A DNA stretch of 64,000 bases from assembly GCA_959602645.1 (NCBI GenBank), contig CAUGTZ010000011.1, positions 1 through 64,000 on the forward strand, read 5' to 3'. Each line of letters opens with the position of its first letter. The first letter of the stretch is position 1. The position numbers and the translations under genes are program-made. The notes under the pieces are model-generated. The model saw nothing but the letters and a program-made list of their open reading frames with translations, did no database searches and was not told the origin of the DNA. This DNA comes from an uncultured Collinsella sp. (GTDB lineage: Bacteria; Actinomycetota; Coriobacteriia; Coriobacteriales; Coriobacteriaceae). Shown piece by piece: positions 1 through 8,963 of the stretch.

Positions 1-194
1 AAAGCACATTAAGTGCTTTCCTTTGCGTGCGGAACTCGCGACAAACTTAACCCGCGCCCGCCGGCCCCGGAGACCCTCCCTGCCGTCACATTGTTCGAGC
101 CGTTGTTGTTGCTCGCCGCTTCGCGGCTCGGCGACCCCGTTCTCCGCGGCGGGGTTGTCTAAGGTTTTTGTTGAAGCTCGGCCTTTGGCTCATA

Positions 195-229
195 AAAAAC
201 GGGAGATGCAATCTGCATCCCCCGTTTTT
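195..229. terminator. Bidirectional rho-independent terminator
   Basis: A stem of about 15 pairs with one mismatch (left arm 195-210, right arm 214-229) closes on a 3-nt loop. Runs of A on the left and T on the right let it work in both directions. It lies just after the stop of the minus-strand phosphoesterase gene. The rest of positions 1-236 shows only small GC hairpins (for example 1-19) and no supported gene. Confidence 0.8.
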
Positions 230-236
230 GTTGCGG

Positions 237-704
237 TTAGTCTAGGTCAATAAACTTGGTGCTTAGGATCTTGCCGTCTTTTACTAGCATTCTGGCCATG
301 GTGGGGCCTCGGGTGCCTCTGGGATAGCTGGCGCTGCCCGGGTTGAGGACTAGGCAGCGGCCCACTTGGGCTTCTTTGGTTACGTGGGTGTGACCGTTGA
401 TGGCTACGTCTACGGATCCCACCGGAAGGTCTTCGCGGTAGTGGGCTACGGCGAATTTGAGGCCTTCGTAGGTAAAGAGCGCAAGACGGTCCACATCGGG
501 GCCGTAGTCGCGGTAGTAATCGTTGTTGCCCAGTACGGCCCGCACGGGGGCGATGGTGCATAGGTGCTCGTAGTCCATCTCTGACGTGAGGTCGCCGGCG
601 TGGATGATCAGGTCTGCGCCCTCAAGCTCATCCAAGAGCGCAGGCGATAAATAGCCGTGGGTGTCCGAGATGATGTCGATACGCTTGGCGCTTGCACTGT
701 TCAT
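237..704 (-). CDS. YfcE/MJ0936-family metallophosphoesterase
   Basis: A 155-residue cytosolic phosphodiesterase-type protein. The binuclear metal-binding motifs appear in order: DTHG near residue 14, HAGD near 36, GNND near 59 and GHTH near 105, followed by the NPGSASYPR segment usual in this family. Length fits the family (150-180 residues). The ATG is preceded by GGAAGGGA, which supports the start. It is a single gene between its own terminator and the terminator of the response-regulator gene. YfcE-type enzymes hydrolyse phosphodiesters in vitro; the physiological substrate is unknown, so only the fold and chemistry are firm. Unlike the two related proteins near 63 kb, it belongs to the core chromosome rather than the integrated element. 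Confidence 0.85.
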   Translation of the reverse strand: MNSASAKRIDIISDTHGYLSPALLDELEGADLIIHAGDLTSEMDYEHLCTIAPVRAVLGNNDYYRDYGPDVDRLALFTYEGLKFAVAHYREDLPVGSVDVAINGHTHVTKEAQVGRCLVLNPGSASYPRGTRGPTMARMLVKDGKILSTKFIDLD

Positions 705-742
705 GGGATCCCTTCCGCAAAAAACGATTCGGCAGATACATA

Positions 743-794
743 CAAAAAAGGCCCCACGGCTCCGCAGACGATGGGTCTACAGGGCTGCGGGGCC
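743..794 (-). terminator. Terminator after LytTR response regulator
   Basis: On the minus strand a GC-rich hairpin with outer arms GGCCCC/GGGGCC (750-755 and 789-794) is followed by a run of T (743-749). It sits directly downstream of the response-regulator stop at 801 and would end the glycosyltransferase-kinase-regulator transcript. Confidence 0.7.
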
Positions 795-800
795 AGTGCG

Positions 801-1517
801 CTAGAGACTCAAGGCCTTCTTGAGCGGCACGACGCGGCGGCGCGAAACCGGCACGCGTTCGTCGACGCCCGTAATGCCCAGCTGGATGGCGCCCGAGGGC
901 ACCGTCTCGACGTCCGTAACGCACGCCAAGTTGACGATATAGCGGCGGTGAACACGGAAGAAGCCAAAGTCGCAGAGCTTGGCCTCAAACTGCGCCAGCG
1001 AGGTCGTCGACAAAAAGCGATCATCGACGGTATAGATGCAGGAGTAATCGTCCTTGGCCATGATAAAGCGGATGTCGTCCACGGGAATGAGCACCTTGCG
1101 GCCGCCCTTTTCCACCGGGATACGCTCGATGGTCACTTTGCTGTCCGTAACCGGCTTGGCGCGTTGCATGACCTTCTCGATCGCGCGATCCAAGCGAGCT
1201 TCCTCGACAGGCTTCATCAGATAATCGACGGCATCGACGTCGAATGCCTCGACCGCATGGTCGCTATACGCAGTCACAAACACGATCGCCGGCGGATTTT
1301 TGAGCTTATGCAGCGCCTCGGCAAGTTGCAGGCCCGAGGCACCGGGCATCGAGATATCGAGAAACACGACATCCACGCGACTTTCCATAAGCATCTCGAT
1401 GGCGGAGCGGACGCTCGACGCCTCCGTGATCGTGCCGATCTTGCCCGTTTGCTCGAGCAGGAAGCGAAGCTCCGAGCGAGCCGGCGCCTCATCATCCACA
1501 ATCATCGCACGCAGCAT
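801..1517 (-). CDS. LytTR-family response regulator
   Basis: A 238-residue two-component response regulator. The N-terminal receiver domain (about residues 1-120) has the acidic pocket VDDE, phosphoacceptor Asp in VFLDISMPG near 54, and the conserved Lys in YLMKPV. The C-terminal LytTR DNA-binding domain (about 135-238) ends in the typical FFRVHRRYIVN and PVSRRR segments. The start is taken at the ATG at 1517, preceded by GAAAGG; a TTG seven codons upstream is the alternative. The gene follows the histidine kinase, its evident partner, by about 70 bp. LytTR regulators usually bind pairs of direct repeats upstream of envelope or virulence-type genes; the target here is unknown. A paralogous pair lies at 6.7-8.9 kb. 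Confidence 0.9.
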   Translation of the reverse strand: MLRAMIVDDEAPARSELRFLLEQTGKIGTITEASSVRSAIEMLMESRVDVVFLDISMPGASGLQLAEALHKLKNPPAIVFVTAYSDHAVEAFDVDAVDYLMKPVEEARLDRAIEKVMQRAKPVTDSKVTIERIPVEKGGRKVLIPVDDIRFIMAKDDYSCIYTVDDRFLSTTSLAQFEAKLCDFGFFRVHRRYIVNLACVTDVETVPSGAIQLGITGVDERVPVSRRRVVPLKKALSL

Positions 1518-1589
1518 AGGGATAAAACCTTTCGTCAACTAACTACGCCGGGCATCCGTCGCATGACGTTGAGCCCGTAGCCTTTTATT

Positions 1590-2933
1590 TTACTCTTGAA
1601 TGTCAAAGATGCTCTCTGACAAATCAAGATGAAGAAGCACTTTGGTGCCCTTGCCCGGCGCCGATTCGACACGCGTATAGGAGTGCGGCCCATAAAAGCG
1701 ATGGATGCGCTCCGAAATATTGTGCATGGCCACACCGGCGCCGCCACCCTGGGGAGAGCTGGCGTCGGGACGGGCAGAGCGCTCGTCAAACAGTCTGGCG
1801 GCGGTACCCTCATCCATGCCCACGCCATTATCGGCCACGGCAATCAAGATTGCATCCTCGCCGTCTTGGTGAACGGTCACGTCGATCCTCAGGGCGTCGT
1901 CATCGCCCATACCATGACGTACGGCGTTCTCGACAATCGGCTGGATCACGAACGCCGGCACCAGCGTATCTTCCACGTCCTCGGACACATCGAACGTCGC
2001 AAGCACGCGGTCCTCGCCAAAGCGGGCCTTCTCAAAGGTAAGGTAGCGCTTGGTCTGTGCGACCTCGCGCGAGACCGGAATAAGCGATCCCGAGTTGTCG
2101 AGCGTGGCACGATAGAACGATGAGAACTCACGAAGCAGTTCGCGGGCCCGCAGCGGGTCGGTGCGCGTAAACGATGCAATGGTGTTCAGCGTGTTGAACA
2201 GGAAGTGCGGGTTAATCTGCGCCTGCAGCGCACGCACCTCGGCGCGCGCCGTGAGCTCCTTTTGCACCTCGAGCTCGTGGATGGCGAGCTGTGTGGACAA
2301 GATCTCGGCAAAGCCCGAGGCAAGCGCGTACTGGGTACGGTCGACGGCGCGCGGGGTCTTGTAGTAGAACTTGAGCGTACCGACGGTACGATCGCCCACC
2401 TTGATGGGGGCGATAATGCCGGCGGGGACTTGGTTGTGCGAGCCGTCCGAGCCCACGACATCCACCATACGGTTGAACGACTGCACGATGCCATGTTCGA
2501 TAACGTAGCGTGTGGCAAGCGTGTGGATGGGAGTATCGGGCAGCAGTTTTTCCTCAAACTCGCCCGCGCAGGCAAGCACGTTGCCCTCGTCGGTGATGGC
2601 CACCGTCATGGCGCGCGTCTCGGGCAAAATGCGCCGGCACACCAAACGCGCCGACTCCTGCGTCAGACCGCCCTTAATGTCCTCGAGCATGGCCGAGGCC
2701 ACCGAGAGCGTCTCCTCGGTGTACTGGGAGCGCACCGAATCGGGATTGAGCGTCAAAAAGATAAAGATGCACAGAAAGATGCACAGCAGCGCGCAGGCAA
2801 TCACCGTGGCGATCGGCTCGATACCGGTCACCAAGGCAAAAATAAAGTACACCAGCACGCAAATGGCGCAGGCAACGGCAATGATGCGAAAGATTGATAT
2901 TGAACTATCGCGCTGGGCGCGGCGGTCGATCAT
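1590..2933 (-). CDS. LytS-type sensor histidine kinase
   Basis: A 447-residue membrane sensor kinase. Two hydrophobic helices span about residues 14-36 and 42-62, followed by a GAF-like sensing region (about 75-215). The phosphoacceptor motif INPHFLFN is near residue 242 (His_kinase, LytS family), and an HATPase domain carries the N box ENAVRHG and the G box DNGVGMD. It starts with an ATGA overlap with the upstream glycosyltransferase stop, so the two are translationally coupled, and the LytTR regulator follows. The short N-terminus without a 5TM-Lyt domain suggests it senses through the GAF-like region rather than a multi-span receptor. The ligand cannot be told from sequence. Confidence 0.88.
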   Translation of the reverse strand: MIDRRAQRDSSISIFRIIAVACAICVLVYFIFALVTGIEPIATVIACALLCIFLCIFIFLTLNPDSVRSQYTEETLSVASAMLEDIKGGLTQESARLVCRRILPETRAMTVAITDEGNVLACAGEFEEKLLPDTPIHTLATRYVIEHGIVQSFNRMVDVVGSDGSHNQVPAGIIAPIKVGDRTVGTLKFYYKTPRAVDRTQYALASGFAEILSTQLAIHELEVQKELTARAEVRALQAQINPHFLFNTLNTIASFTRTDPLRARELLREFSSFYRATLDNSGSLIPVSREVAQTKRYLTFEKARFGEDRVLATFDVSEDVEDTLVPAFVIQPIVENAVRHGMGDDDALRIDVTVHQDGEDAILIAVADNGVGMDEGTAARLFDERSARPDASSPQGGGAGVAMHNISERIHRFYGPHSYTRVESAPGKGTKVLLHLDLSESIFDIQE

Positions 2934-4117
2934 TCGGCCCCCTCCAGGATACTGATCAGTTGTGCGTCACGCCAAAGCCCGTCCATGATCTTGGGCCAAA
3001 AGCTCTGGAAACGCAGATAGCTTGCAGCGTTTTGGCGCGCATAGGCCTTTGCCTCGTCGATACCATGGCGCCAGATGCGCAGGTAGCCCTCATGCTCGCG
3101 GGTAAACACGCTGCGGACCATAGCGGTCTTGCGCACGCGGTCGTCGAGCTCGCGCGAAATCCACGGGCCCGGGTAGGGCATGAGCGATGCCGCCGTAACG
3201 GGGATGAGCTCCTTTTGATGCGCGGCGAACGTCAACTTGGCCCGTTCGTAGTACCAACGGTATACATCCTGCATAAAGCGCGGTGAGCGCTTTTCGGACT
3301 CCGGAGGCAGATGGCGCACGGTCCACTCGTTATCAAACCACACGTCGTAGCCAAACATACGCATGTTAAAGAGGTAATCCAAGTCCTCGCCGCGGGTGAT
3401 AAACGGGTCAAAGGCCACACGCGTAAAGGCGCGGGCGTGCAGGGCCATCAGGCCGCCGCACACGTAGTTGGAGCGCGAGATGCGGGTGCCCGAGAGCGCC
3501 TTTTTCATCCAACGGTTGAACTCGATGCGCTTGGTCCACCAACGATGGCAGATGCCCGCCTTGTCCGTGGGAGCCAGCGGCGAGCCGTCGCGATCGTAGA
3601 AATAGCCGCTCTTGACCAAGATCGGCAAGCCCTGACGCGTCTGCTGCCCCAACGCATAGGTCGCGCGCTTCATAAAGTCGGCGTCGATGACAGCCTCATC
3701 GTCATCCAAAAAGATAACCGCGTCATGCCCCAGCACAGCGGCACAGGCTAGCCCCATGTTGCGGATGGCACCGTAGCCTCGCAGGCTCACGCACTCGCCC
3801 GAACCCTTGGGCGCGATCTGAGCAACCCGGTCTGCGATGCGCGAGGCCTGGGTGTTGGTGACAACGGTGACCTTGAGCGTGGGATGCGCGTCGACAATCT
3901 CGTGCACGCGCAGCGACACATCGGCTGTGGCAGAAACAGGACAGACCACCAAAAGGATGATGCGCGGGATGTCGCACACTTGCTCAAGCGAGGCCAGGCA
4001 GCGGTCGAGTTCGGGATTGTCGGCGTTGAGTCGCGTCGAATGGTCATAGGTGCCAGGGGCGTTTGCGCAAGCGTCATCGCCCGCCCAATACGTTGGAATC
4101 ACGACCGTGGCGTTCAT
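2930..4117 (-). CDS. Family 2-like glycosyltransferase
   Basis: A 395-residue predicted cytosolic glycosyltransferase with a GT-A fold. It begins MNATVVIPTYW, the typical GT2 first strand, and has an acidic DxD-like site FLDDDEA near residue 135 for metal and nucleotide-sugar binding. A second conserved block, YVCGGLMALHARAF and RGEDLDYLFNM, sits in the C-terminal half as in GT2 enzymes that read an acceptor. No membrane span is evident. The ATG is preceded by GGAGGGTAAGGC. It overlaps the histidine kinase start by 4 bp, so a surface-sugar enzyme is being made together with a two-component system. The sugar and acceptor are not predictable; capsule, teichoic or glycolipid decoration are possible. 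Confidence 0.8.
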   Translation of the reverse strand: MNATVVIPTYWAGDDACANAPGTYDHSTRLNADNPELDRCLASLEQVCDIPRIILLVVCPVSATADVSLRVHEIVDAHPTLKVTVVTNTQASRIADRVAQIAPKGSGECVSLRGYGAIRNMGLACAAVLGHDAVIFLDDDEAVIDADFMKRATYALGQQTRQGLPILVKSGYFYDRDGSPLAPTDKAGICHRWWTKRIEFNRWMKKALSGTRISRSNYVCGGLMALHARAFTRVAFDPFITRGEDLDYLFNMRMFGYDVWFDNEWTVRHLPPESEKRSPRFMQDVYRWYYERAKLTFAAHQKELIPVTAASLMPYPGPWISRELDDRVRKTAMVRSVFTREHEGYLRIWRHGIDEAKAYARQNAASYLRFQSFWPKIMDGLWRDAQLISILEGAE

Positions 4118-4139
4118 GCCTTACCCTCCCTGCAACACA

Positions 4140-4174
4140 AAAACGGGACGCCGCCAAACACAGGCGACGCCCCG
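4140..4174 (-). terminator. Terminator after MFS transporter
   Basis: Minus-strand hairpin with an 11-bp GC-rich stem (two G-T pairs) between 4146 and 4174, followed by GTTTTTG. It separates the MFS gene (stop at 4289) from the glycosyltransferase start at 4117, so the latter needs its own promoter or read-through. The 114 bases between the stop and the hairpin show no gene. Confidence 0.75.
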
Positions 4175-4288
4175 CGACCTAGCTGATTCCATCATACCCA
4201 CTTGGACAAATCATTGCTCGCAAGTCGCAATGTTTATTGCGGATAACCCCAAAAGAGTACCGTGGACAGGCACAATAGCCGCTCGCTC

Positions 4289-5548
4289 CTATGCGGCATG
4301 CCCTGCCGCCCGAGTCATGCGGGACAAGCGGACCAGCAGCATAAAGCCCACCACCAGCAGCACGCCGATAGACAGGACGCCCAGCGAGGGGTTGCCGGTC
4401 AGCGAGGTGACGACCGACACCAGGAAGGTGCCCATAACGCTTGCATAACGACCAAAGATGTCAAAGAAGCCGTAGTACTCGTTGGACTTTTCCTTGGGGA
4501 TAATGCGGCCAAAGTAGCTACGGCTGAGCGCCTGCACACCGCCCTGGAACAGGCCGACCATAATGGCAAGCACCCAGAATTCAAAGGCGGTCTTTAGGAA
4601 GAACGCGGCGAACAGCACAATCCCCATGTAGGCGGCGACCGCCACCAGGATCATGTTGAGCGTGCCCACGCGTCCGGCGAGCTTGCCGTAAATGATGGCA
4701 GACGGAAAAGCAACAAACTGCGTGACGAGCAGCGCCAGGACCAGCTGCGTCGAATCGATGCCCAAGGCCGATCCGTAACTGGTGGCCATAGAAATGACCG
4801 TGTGCACACCGTCGATATAGAAGAAGAACGCGATCATGTAGACCAGCACGGTCTTGTTGTGGGCGATCTCGCGCATGGTGTGTCCGACCTCGGAGAACAC
4901 ACCGCCCACGATGTGGCCGATGGTGTCCTCGGGACCACGCTCGCGACCGTACTTTTGCTTATAGGTGCGAATGAGCGGCAGGGTAAAGATGAGCCACCAG
5001 GCACCAGTGATGATAAACGACAGACGCGTTGCCAGCATGGTGGGGACACCAAGAGCGGGACCACCCATGATAAGCGCCAGGCAGATGATGAACGGCACGG
5101 TGGAACCGATGTAGCCCCAGGCATAGCCCGAGCTGGACACGACGTCCATGCGCTCGTCGGTGGTAATGTCGGGCAGCATGGCGTCGTAGAACGTCATAGA
5201 AGAGTTGAGGCCGATGGTGCACAGCACGTACACAGTCAAAAATGCCATGGCGGACATTGGGATAGCCTGCGCCAGGCAAAGAACCAGGCCCGTGAGGAAG
5301 AAGCCCAAGAAGAACTTGATCTTGTTGCCGGCGTAATCGGCAAGCGCGCCCAGAATGGGCATGAGCATGGCAATGACCAGCGAGGCAATCGTCTGCGCGT
5401 TGCCCCAAGCGACCACCAGGTCTGCCGAGGAAGCGCCGGTATTGATGGCGTTAAAGTAGATGGGCACCACCGAGGTATTGAGCAGCACGAGGGCCGAGTT
5501 TCCCACATCGTACATGACCCAGTTACGCTCGATCTTGGTGTATTTCAT
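4289..5548 (-). CDS. MFS transporter, UMF1 (Atg22-like) family
   Basis: A 419-residue integral membrane protein with about 12 hydrophobic segments. The N-terminal MYDVGNSALVLL block resembles the YDWANSAF signature of the UMF1/Atg22-like major facilitator group, and GALADYAGNK forms the cytoplasmic loop between helices 2 and 3. Length matches the family (400-440). The start ATG follows AAGGG at a slightly long spacing. It lies downstream of the phospholipase-like gene in the same direction with a gap of about 100 bp, and ends at a strong terminator. Substrates of bacterial UMF1 proteins are mostly unknown; amino acids or small metabolites are suggested for the family. No specific substrate is assigned. 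Confidence 0.85.
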   Translation of the reverse strand: MKYTKIERNWVMYDVGNSALVLLNTSVVPIYFNAINTGASSADLVVAWGNAQTIASLVIAMLMPILGALADYAGNKIKFFLGFFLTGLVLCLAQAIPMSAMAFLTVYVLCTIGLNSSMTFYDAMLPDITTDERMDVVSSSGYAWGYIGSTVPFIICLALIMGGPALGVPTMLATRLSFIITGAWWLIFTLPLIRTYKQKYGRERGPEDTIGHIVGGVFSEVGHTMREIAHNKTVLVYMIAFFFYIDGVHTVISMATSYGSALGIDSTQLVLALLVTQFVAFPSAIIYGKLAGRVGTLNMILVAVAAYMGIVLFAAFFLKTAFEFWVLAIMVGLFQGGVQALSRSYFGRIIPKEKSNEYYGFFDIFGRYASVMGTFLVSVVTSLTGNPSLGVLSIGVLLVVGFMLLVRLSRMTRAAGHAA

Positions 5549-5649
5549 GGACAGGGACCCTTCGTATTCGCCCGATATGCAGCTAGTTCATCGTACCCCA
5601 ATTGCACGGAGGCGCCGGTAAGGATTCGGCAAAGAGACAGGAGCGGACC

Positions 5650-6594
5650 CTACTCCTCGCGGTCGAACTCCTCGTCGGTGCCGAGCACGCGGCCGCTGTA
5701 GTTGACGTGACCGGTCACGGCCTCCATGTCACCGGTCTCGATAAAACGCGCGACCGTGCACTCGTAATCGACCAGCGCGCGATCAAAGACCTCGGGGAAA
5801 CTCTCGTTCGAGACCTCGTCGGTAAAGGGATTCTTCCATGTCAGATGGCCCAGGTTACCGGTGCGCTCGGGCAGCTCCGTCGTCACGCGATGGGCAAGGC
5901 CGTCGAGCAGCGAGTAGTCGTGCACCAACCCCTCAACCAGCGAGATCGCGCGCGTCTTTACGGAGCCGGCCGGCTCAATCGCACGGTAAAGTCGCTGCAT
6001 ATTGGCAACGGCAGCACCGTACTCCCCCGCCGGGATGTCGATACCGTACACGCGCCCGGCGATGTAGCTCATCAGCACGCCGGCCACACGGTTGATGCGG
6101 TCGGTGGTGACGATCTCGCCCGCCGGCGGATAATCCTCGACCGTGGCACCGTCGCGCTTGAGCTGTAGCATCAGCACGTCCAGATCGCTTTCGAGCACGG
6201 CGTGAACTTGGCTGCCCGAAGCCTCGAGCTCGGGATCGGAATCTACAATGCCAAACTGCTGCTCGTAGACAAAGGGGTGGGCATTGCGGTCGAGTACATA
6301 GTGAGACAGCAGGCCCAGCGCAAAGGCGCGGCCCAGATTGGCGTCGCGCGGCTGCAGGTGCGACACGCCGTCGCGCAGGCACGAGAACTGGCGCGACATG
6401 CGCGAGCGGTGCATGACCTGAGCAAGCGACGTGCAATCGGAAACGCGCGGCGTGAGCATGTGGAAGAAAAACGGGTCGGGACCTTGGTTTCCCAGGATAA
6501 AGGCGATGCGCTCCTCGTCGGACGTAATAACGCCCTGCGGAAGACGGTCGATACTTTCCTCGCCAAACAGATGATGCGTAATGAGCGCAGGCAT
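5650..6594 (-). CDS. Zinc-dependent phospholipase C-like protein
   Basis: A 314-residue protein starting MPALITHHLFGEES. An N-terminal His pair, then GNQGPDPFFFH near residue 40, and FALGLLSHYVLDRNAHPFVYEQ near 105 give the spaced His/Asp ligands of the zinc-dependent phospholipase C fold (PF00882-like). No signal peptide is visible, unlike secreted toxins of this fold, so a cytosolic hydrolase or structural homolog is more likely than a virulence factor. The start at 6594 is chosen because AAAGGA lies just upstream; an ATG ten codons earlier has no such site. It follows the second LytTR regulator by about 90 bp and may be co-transcribed with that two-component system. The substrate is unknown. 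Confidence 0.75.
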   Translation of the reverse strand: MPALITHHLFGEESIDRLPQGVITSDEERIAFILGNQGPDPFFFHMLTPRVSDCTSLAQVMHRSRMSRQFSCLRDGVSHLQPRDANLGRAFALGLLSHYVLDRNAHPFVYEQQFGIVDSDPELEASGSQVHAVLESDLDVLMLQLKRDGATVEDYPPAGEIVTTDRINRVAGVLMSYIAGRVYGIDIPAGEYGAAVANMQRLYRAIEPAGSVKTRAISLVEGLVHDYSLLDGLAHRVTTELPERTGNLGHLTWKNPFTDEVSNESFPEVFDRALVDYECTVARFIETGDMEAVTGHVNYSGRVLGTDEEFDREE

Positions 6595-6686
6595 AATGAT
6601 CCTTTCGATTTCATTCGATGTCACCCATTATGCCCACCGCACGGTCATGCCAAACCTGCGGCGGTAAACGATGGCATGCAGACTGC

Positions 6687-7421
6687 CTACGCAAGCCCCA
6701 AATGCGCCTTGACCTCGGCAGCGCGGCGACGAGACACAGGCACCGTCGAGGTTACGCGATCGAGCCTGAGCTCCATAAGACCCGTGGAGCCGATCTCGAC
6801 ATTGTGCACGTCTTCCAAATTAACCAGGTAGCTGCGGTGGACGCGGATAAAGCCCTCGGAGGCCAAGCGACGCTCGAGCGAGGAAATCGACTCATTGATC
6901 AGGTATGTTCCCTCGGCGCAGACGGCGTTGCAGAAATCGGCGCGCGCCTCAAAGTAGCAGACATCCGCCACGGGAATGAACACCCTTTTGCCCCCACGAT
7001 CCACCGTCAGGCGCAAAGGCTGGCGCGGAGCATGGACGACACGGCGAGCGCCCAGGGCGGTCTCGATCTTGTCGAGTGCCTTTGACAAGCGGGCATCCTC
7101 GACCGGTTTGACGATGTAATCGACAGCATCGAGGTTATAGGCATCAGCCGCATACTCGGCAAATGCCGTCACAAACACCACGACTGGCGGCGTCTTTAGG
7201 TTCTGCAGCGTCTCGGCAAGCTCAATTCCCGAACGACCGGGCATGGTAATGTCTAAAAACAGCACGTCGGGCTTGTTCGACAAAATCGACTCCACGGCCT
7301 CGGTGACATTGCCCGCCTCGGCAATCTGACCCACACGCATATCCTTTTCCAACAGATAGCGTAGCTCAGCCCTAATTGGGGGCTCGTCATCAACCACCAA
7401 GATGTTCCAGCCTTCGGACAT
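6687..7421 (-). CDS. LytTR-family response regulator (second system)
   Basis: A 244-residue response regulator. The receiver domain has VVDDEPP near residue 10, the phosphoacceptor in LFLDITMPG near 57 and the Lys in YIVKPVED. The LytTR domain (about 140-244) has FIRVHRSYLVNLEDV and TVPVSRRRAAEV. It is clearly a paralog of the regulator at 801-1517, with the same domain order and closely matching segments. The ATG is preceded by GAGGGGAAG. It lies 38 bp after the histidine kinase gene, its likely partner. The phospholipase-like and MFS genes follow in the same direction and are candidate members of its transcript. DNA targets are unknown. Confidence 0.9.
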   Translation of the reverse strand: MSEGWNILVVDDEPPIRAELRYLLEKDMRVGQIAEAGNVTEAVESILSNKPDVLFLDITMPGRSGIELAETLQNLKTPPVVVFVTAFAEYAADAYNLDAVDYIVKPVEDARLSKALDKIETALGARRVVHAPRQPLRLTVDRGGKRVFIPVADVCYFEARADFCNAVCAEGTYLINESISSLERRLASEGFIRVHRSYLVNLEDVHNVEIGSTGLMELRLDRVTSTVPVSRRRAAEVKAHLGLA

Positions 7422-7459
7422 ATGCGCTTCCCCTCTTTTTCTCTCAATCCAACCGCGTG

Positions 7460-8851
7460 CTACACCGTCAACGGCGCCGGCTCATGCGGCTCGCCGTTCA
7501 ACTCAACGATGACCTGTGTTCCCACGCCCTCCTGGGACTTCACGCGCATGCCAGAATCTTCTCCGTAAAAGAAATGGATGCGCTGAAGCACGTTAAAGAG
7601 CGCCAGGCCGCAACCTCGCTTGATGGAGCCGTCGGCGGTAATGCTCTCGGGCTCCTCTCGGCGATGCTGCTCAAACAGATGCGCGCAGACTTCTTCGTTC
7701 ATACCGATGCCGTCATCTTCGACGATGATCTCCAAGCCGTCATCGGTCTCAAAAGCCCTAACACGAATAGAAAGCGGCTCGGTCTCGCGCTGCGCATGCT
7801 TGATGCAGTTTTCGAGCAGCGGCTGCAAGATAAACGGCGGTACCAGGCTGTCGCGCACCTCGAAGTCGATGTCGACCGAAACGCGCAGACGGCCGTCGCC
7901 ATACCGGGCCTGCATAAGATTGATATAACGGGTGCCCTGTTCCACCTCGTGCTCGAGCGTGGTGAGCGTATCGGAATCAGAAAGCGTCTGACGATAGTAG
8001 TTGGAAAAGTCGATCAGCAGCGATCGCGCCTTGTCGGGCTCGGTTCGAACGAGCGACACAATCGTGCTAATGGTATTGAATAGAAAATGCGGGTCGACCT
8101 GCGACTGCAGGGCGCGTAGCTCAACGCGAGCTGTGAGCTCGTCCTGGCGCTCAAGCTCAAAGCTGGCGAGCTGCGTGGAAATGAGATCGGCAAAACCCGA
8201 AGCAAGGGCCGTCTGGCGCATATCGATGCTGCTCAGGCGGGGGTAATACAGCTCGAGTGTGCCCACACAATGCCCGCGCACGGTAAGCGGCGCGACAATG
8301 CCGGCGCGCAGGCGGGGAAAATAGCCACCCGTCTCGGTCGAGGCATCGCGCGAAAACACGCTTTGCTCACCGCTGTTGATCACGTTGAGCGTAGTCCGCA
8401 GCACAACCGGAGTGCCCGCGGGGCATTTTGCCGAGTCCTCGCCCCAGCTCGCCAGCACCTGCTTGCCGTCGGTAAAGCAGATGGCCGAGGCAATGGTCTC
8501 GGAAAGGATGATTTTGGAAGCGCCCAGGGCCGCTTCGGGCGTAAGGCCGCGCGACGTATAGGCGAATATTTTCGATGCGATGGCGAGTGTGCGGTCGGTA
8601 GCGCTCGACGTGAGGTCGTCGGGAACGACAAAGACGTACGAGAAGAAGAAGCACAGCATGACCAAGCCGGCAATGACGACAACGGCAGGAACGGGATTGG
8701 GATTATCGGTTAGATCCCAGATGAGCAGCAGGATAAGCAGCGGAACGACAATACCGAGCAAGATGGCTTGAACCACATGCTGAGCGGTACGAAAGACCTT
8801 GGTAGAGTTGTAGCTCTTGCCCAGAATCAGCCTATTGAAATCCACCGTCAT
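7460..8851 (-). CDS. LytS-type sensor histidine kinase (second system)
   Basis: A 463-residue sensor kinase. Two transmembrane helices lie near the N-terminus (about residues 22-75), then a GAF-like region, the phosphoacceptor VDPHFLFNTIST near residue 252, and an HATPase domain with LENCIKHA and DDGIGMNEE. It is a paralog of the kinase at 1590-2933. The start is uncertain: the ATG at 8851 follows AAGAAGGGG with very short spacing. ATGs at 8875 and 8914 are also in frame, but they lie in or before the terminator hairpin of the upstream amidohydrolase gene. A dyad ATTGCAT-T-ATGCAAT (8908-8922) lies in the probable promoter region. It is coupled to the LytTR gene downstream. Confidence 0.87.
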   Translation of the reverse strand: MTVDFNRLILGKSYNSTKVFRTAQHVVQAILLGIVVPLLILLLIWDLTDNPNPVPAVVVIAGLVMLCFFFSYVFVVPDDLTSSATDRTLAIASKIFAYTSRGLTPEAALGASKIILSETIASAICFTDGKQVLASWGEDSAKCPAGTPVVLRTTLNVINSGEQSVFSRDASTETGGYFPRLRAGIVAPLTVRGHCVGTLELYYPRLSSIDMRQTALASGFADLISTQLASFELERQDELTARVELRALQSQVDPHFLFNTISTIVSLVRTEPDKARSLLIDFSNYYRQTLSDSDTLTTLEHEVEQGTRYINLMQARYGDGRLRVSVDIDFEVRDSLVPPFILQPLLENCIKHAQRETEPLSIRVRAFETDDGLEIIVEDDGIGMNEEVCAHLFEQHRREEPESITADGSIKRGCGLALFNVLQRIHFFYGEDSGMRVKSQEGVGTQVIVELNGEPHEPAPLTV

Positions 8852-8877
8852 CCCCTTCTTACTGACGCACCCCATAG

Positions 8878-8904
8878 CAATAAAGAGGGCCGCAAGCGAC
8901 CCTC
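8878..8904 (-). terminator. Terminator after amidohydrolase
   Basis: Minus-strand stem GAGGGTCG/CGGCCCTC (8885-8904) with a CTTG loop is followed by TTTATTG. It lies 60 bp past the amidohydrolase stop and just upstream of the second histidine kinase, whose start it helps to place at 8851. Confidence 0.75.
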
Positions 8905-8963
8905 TCCATTGCATTATGCAATCAAATACTGTGTTTTACATCCAGCCATCGATGAACGGTAGC

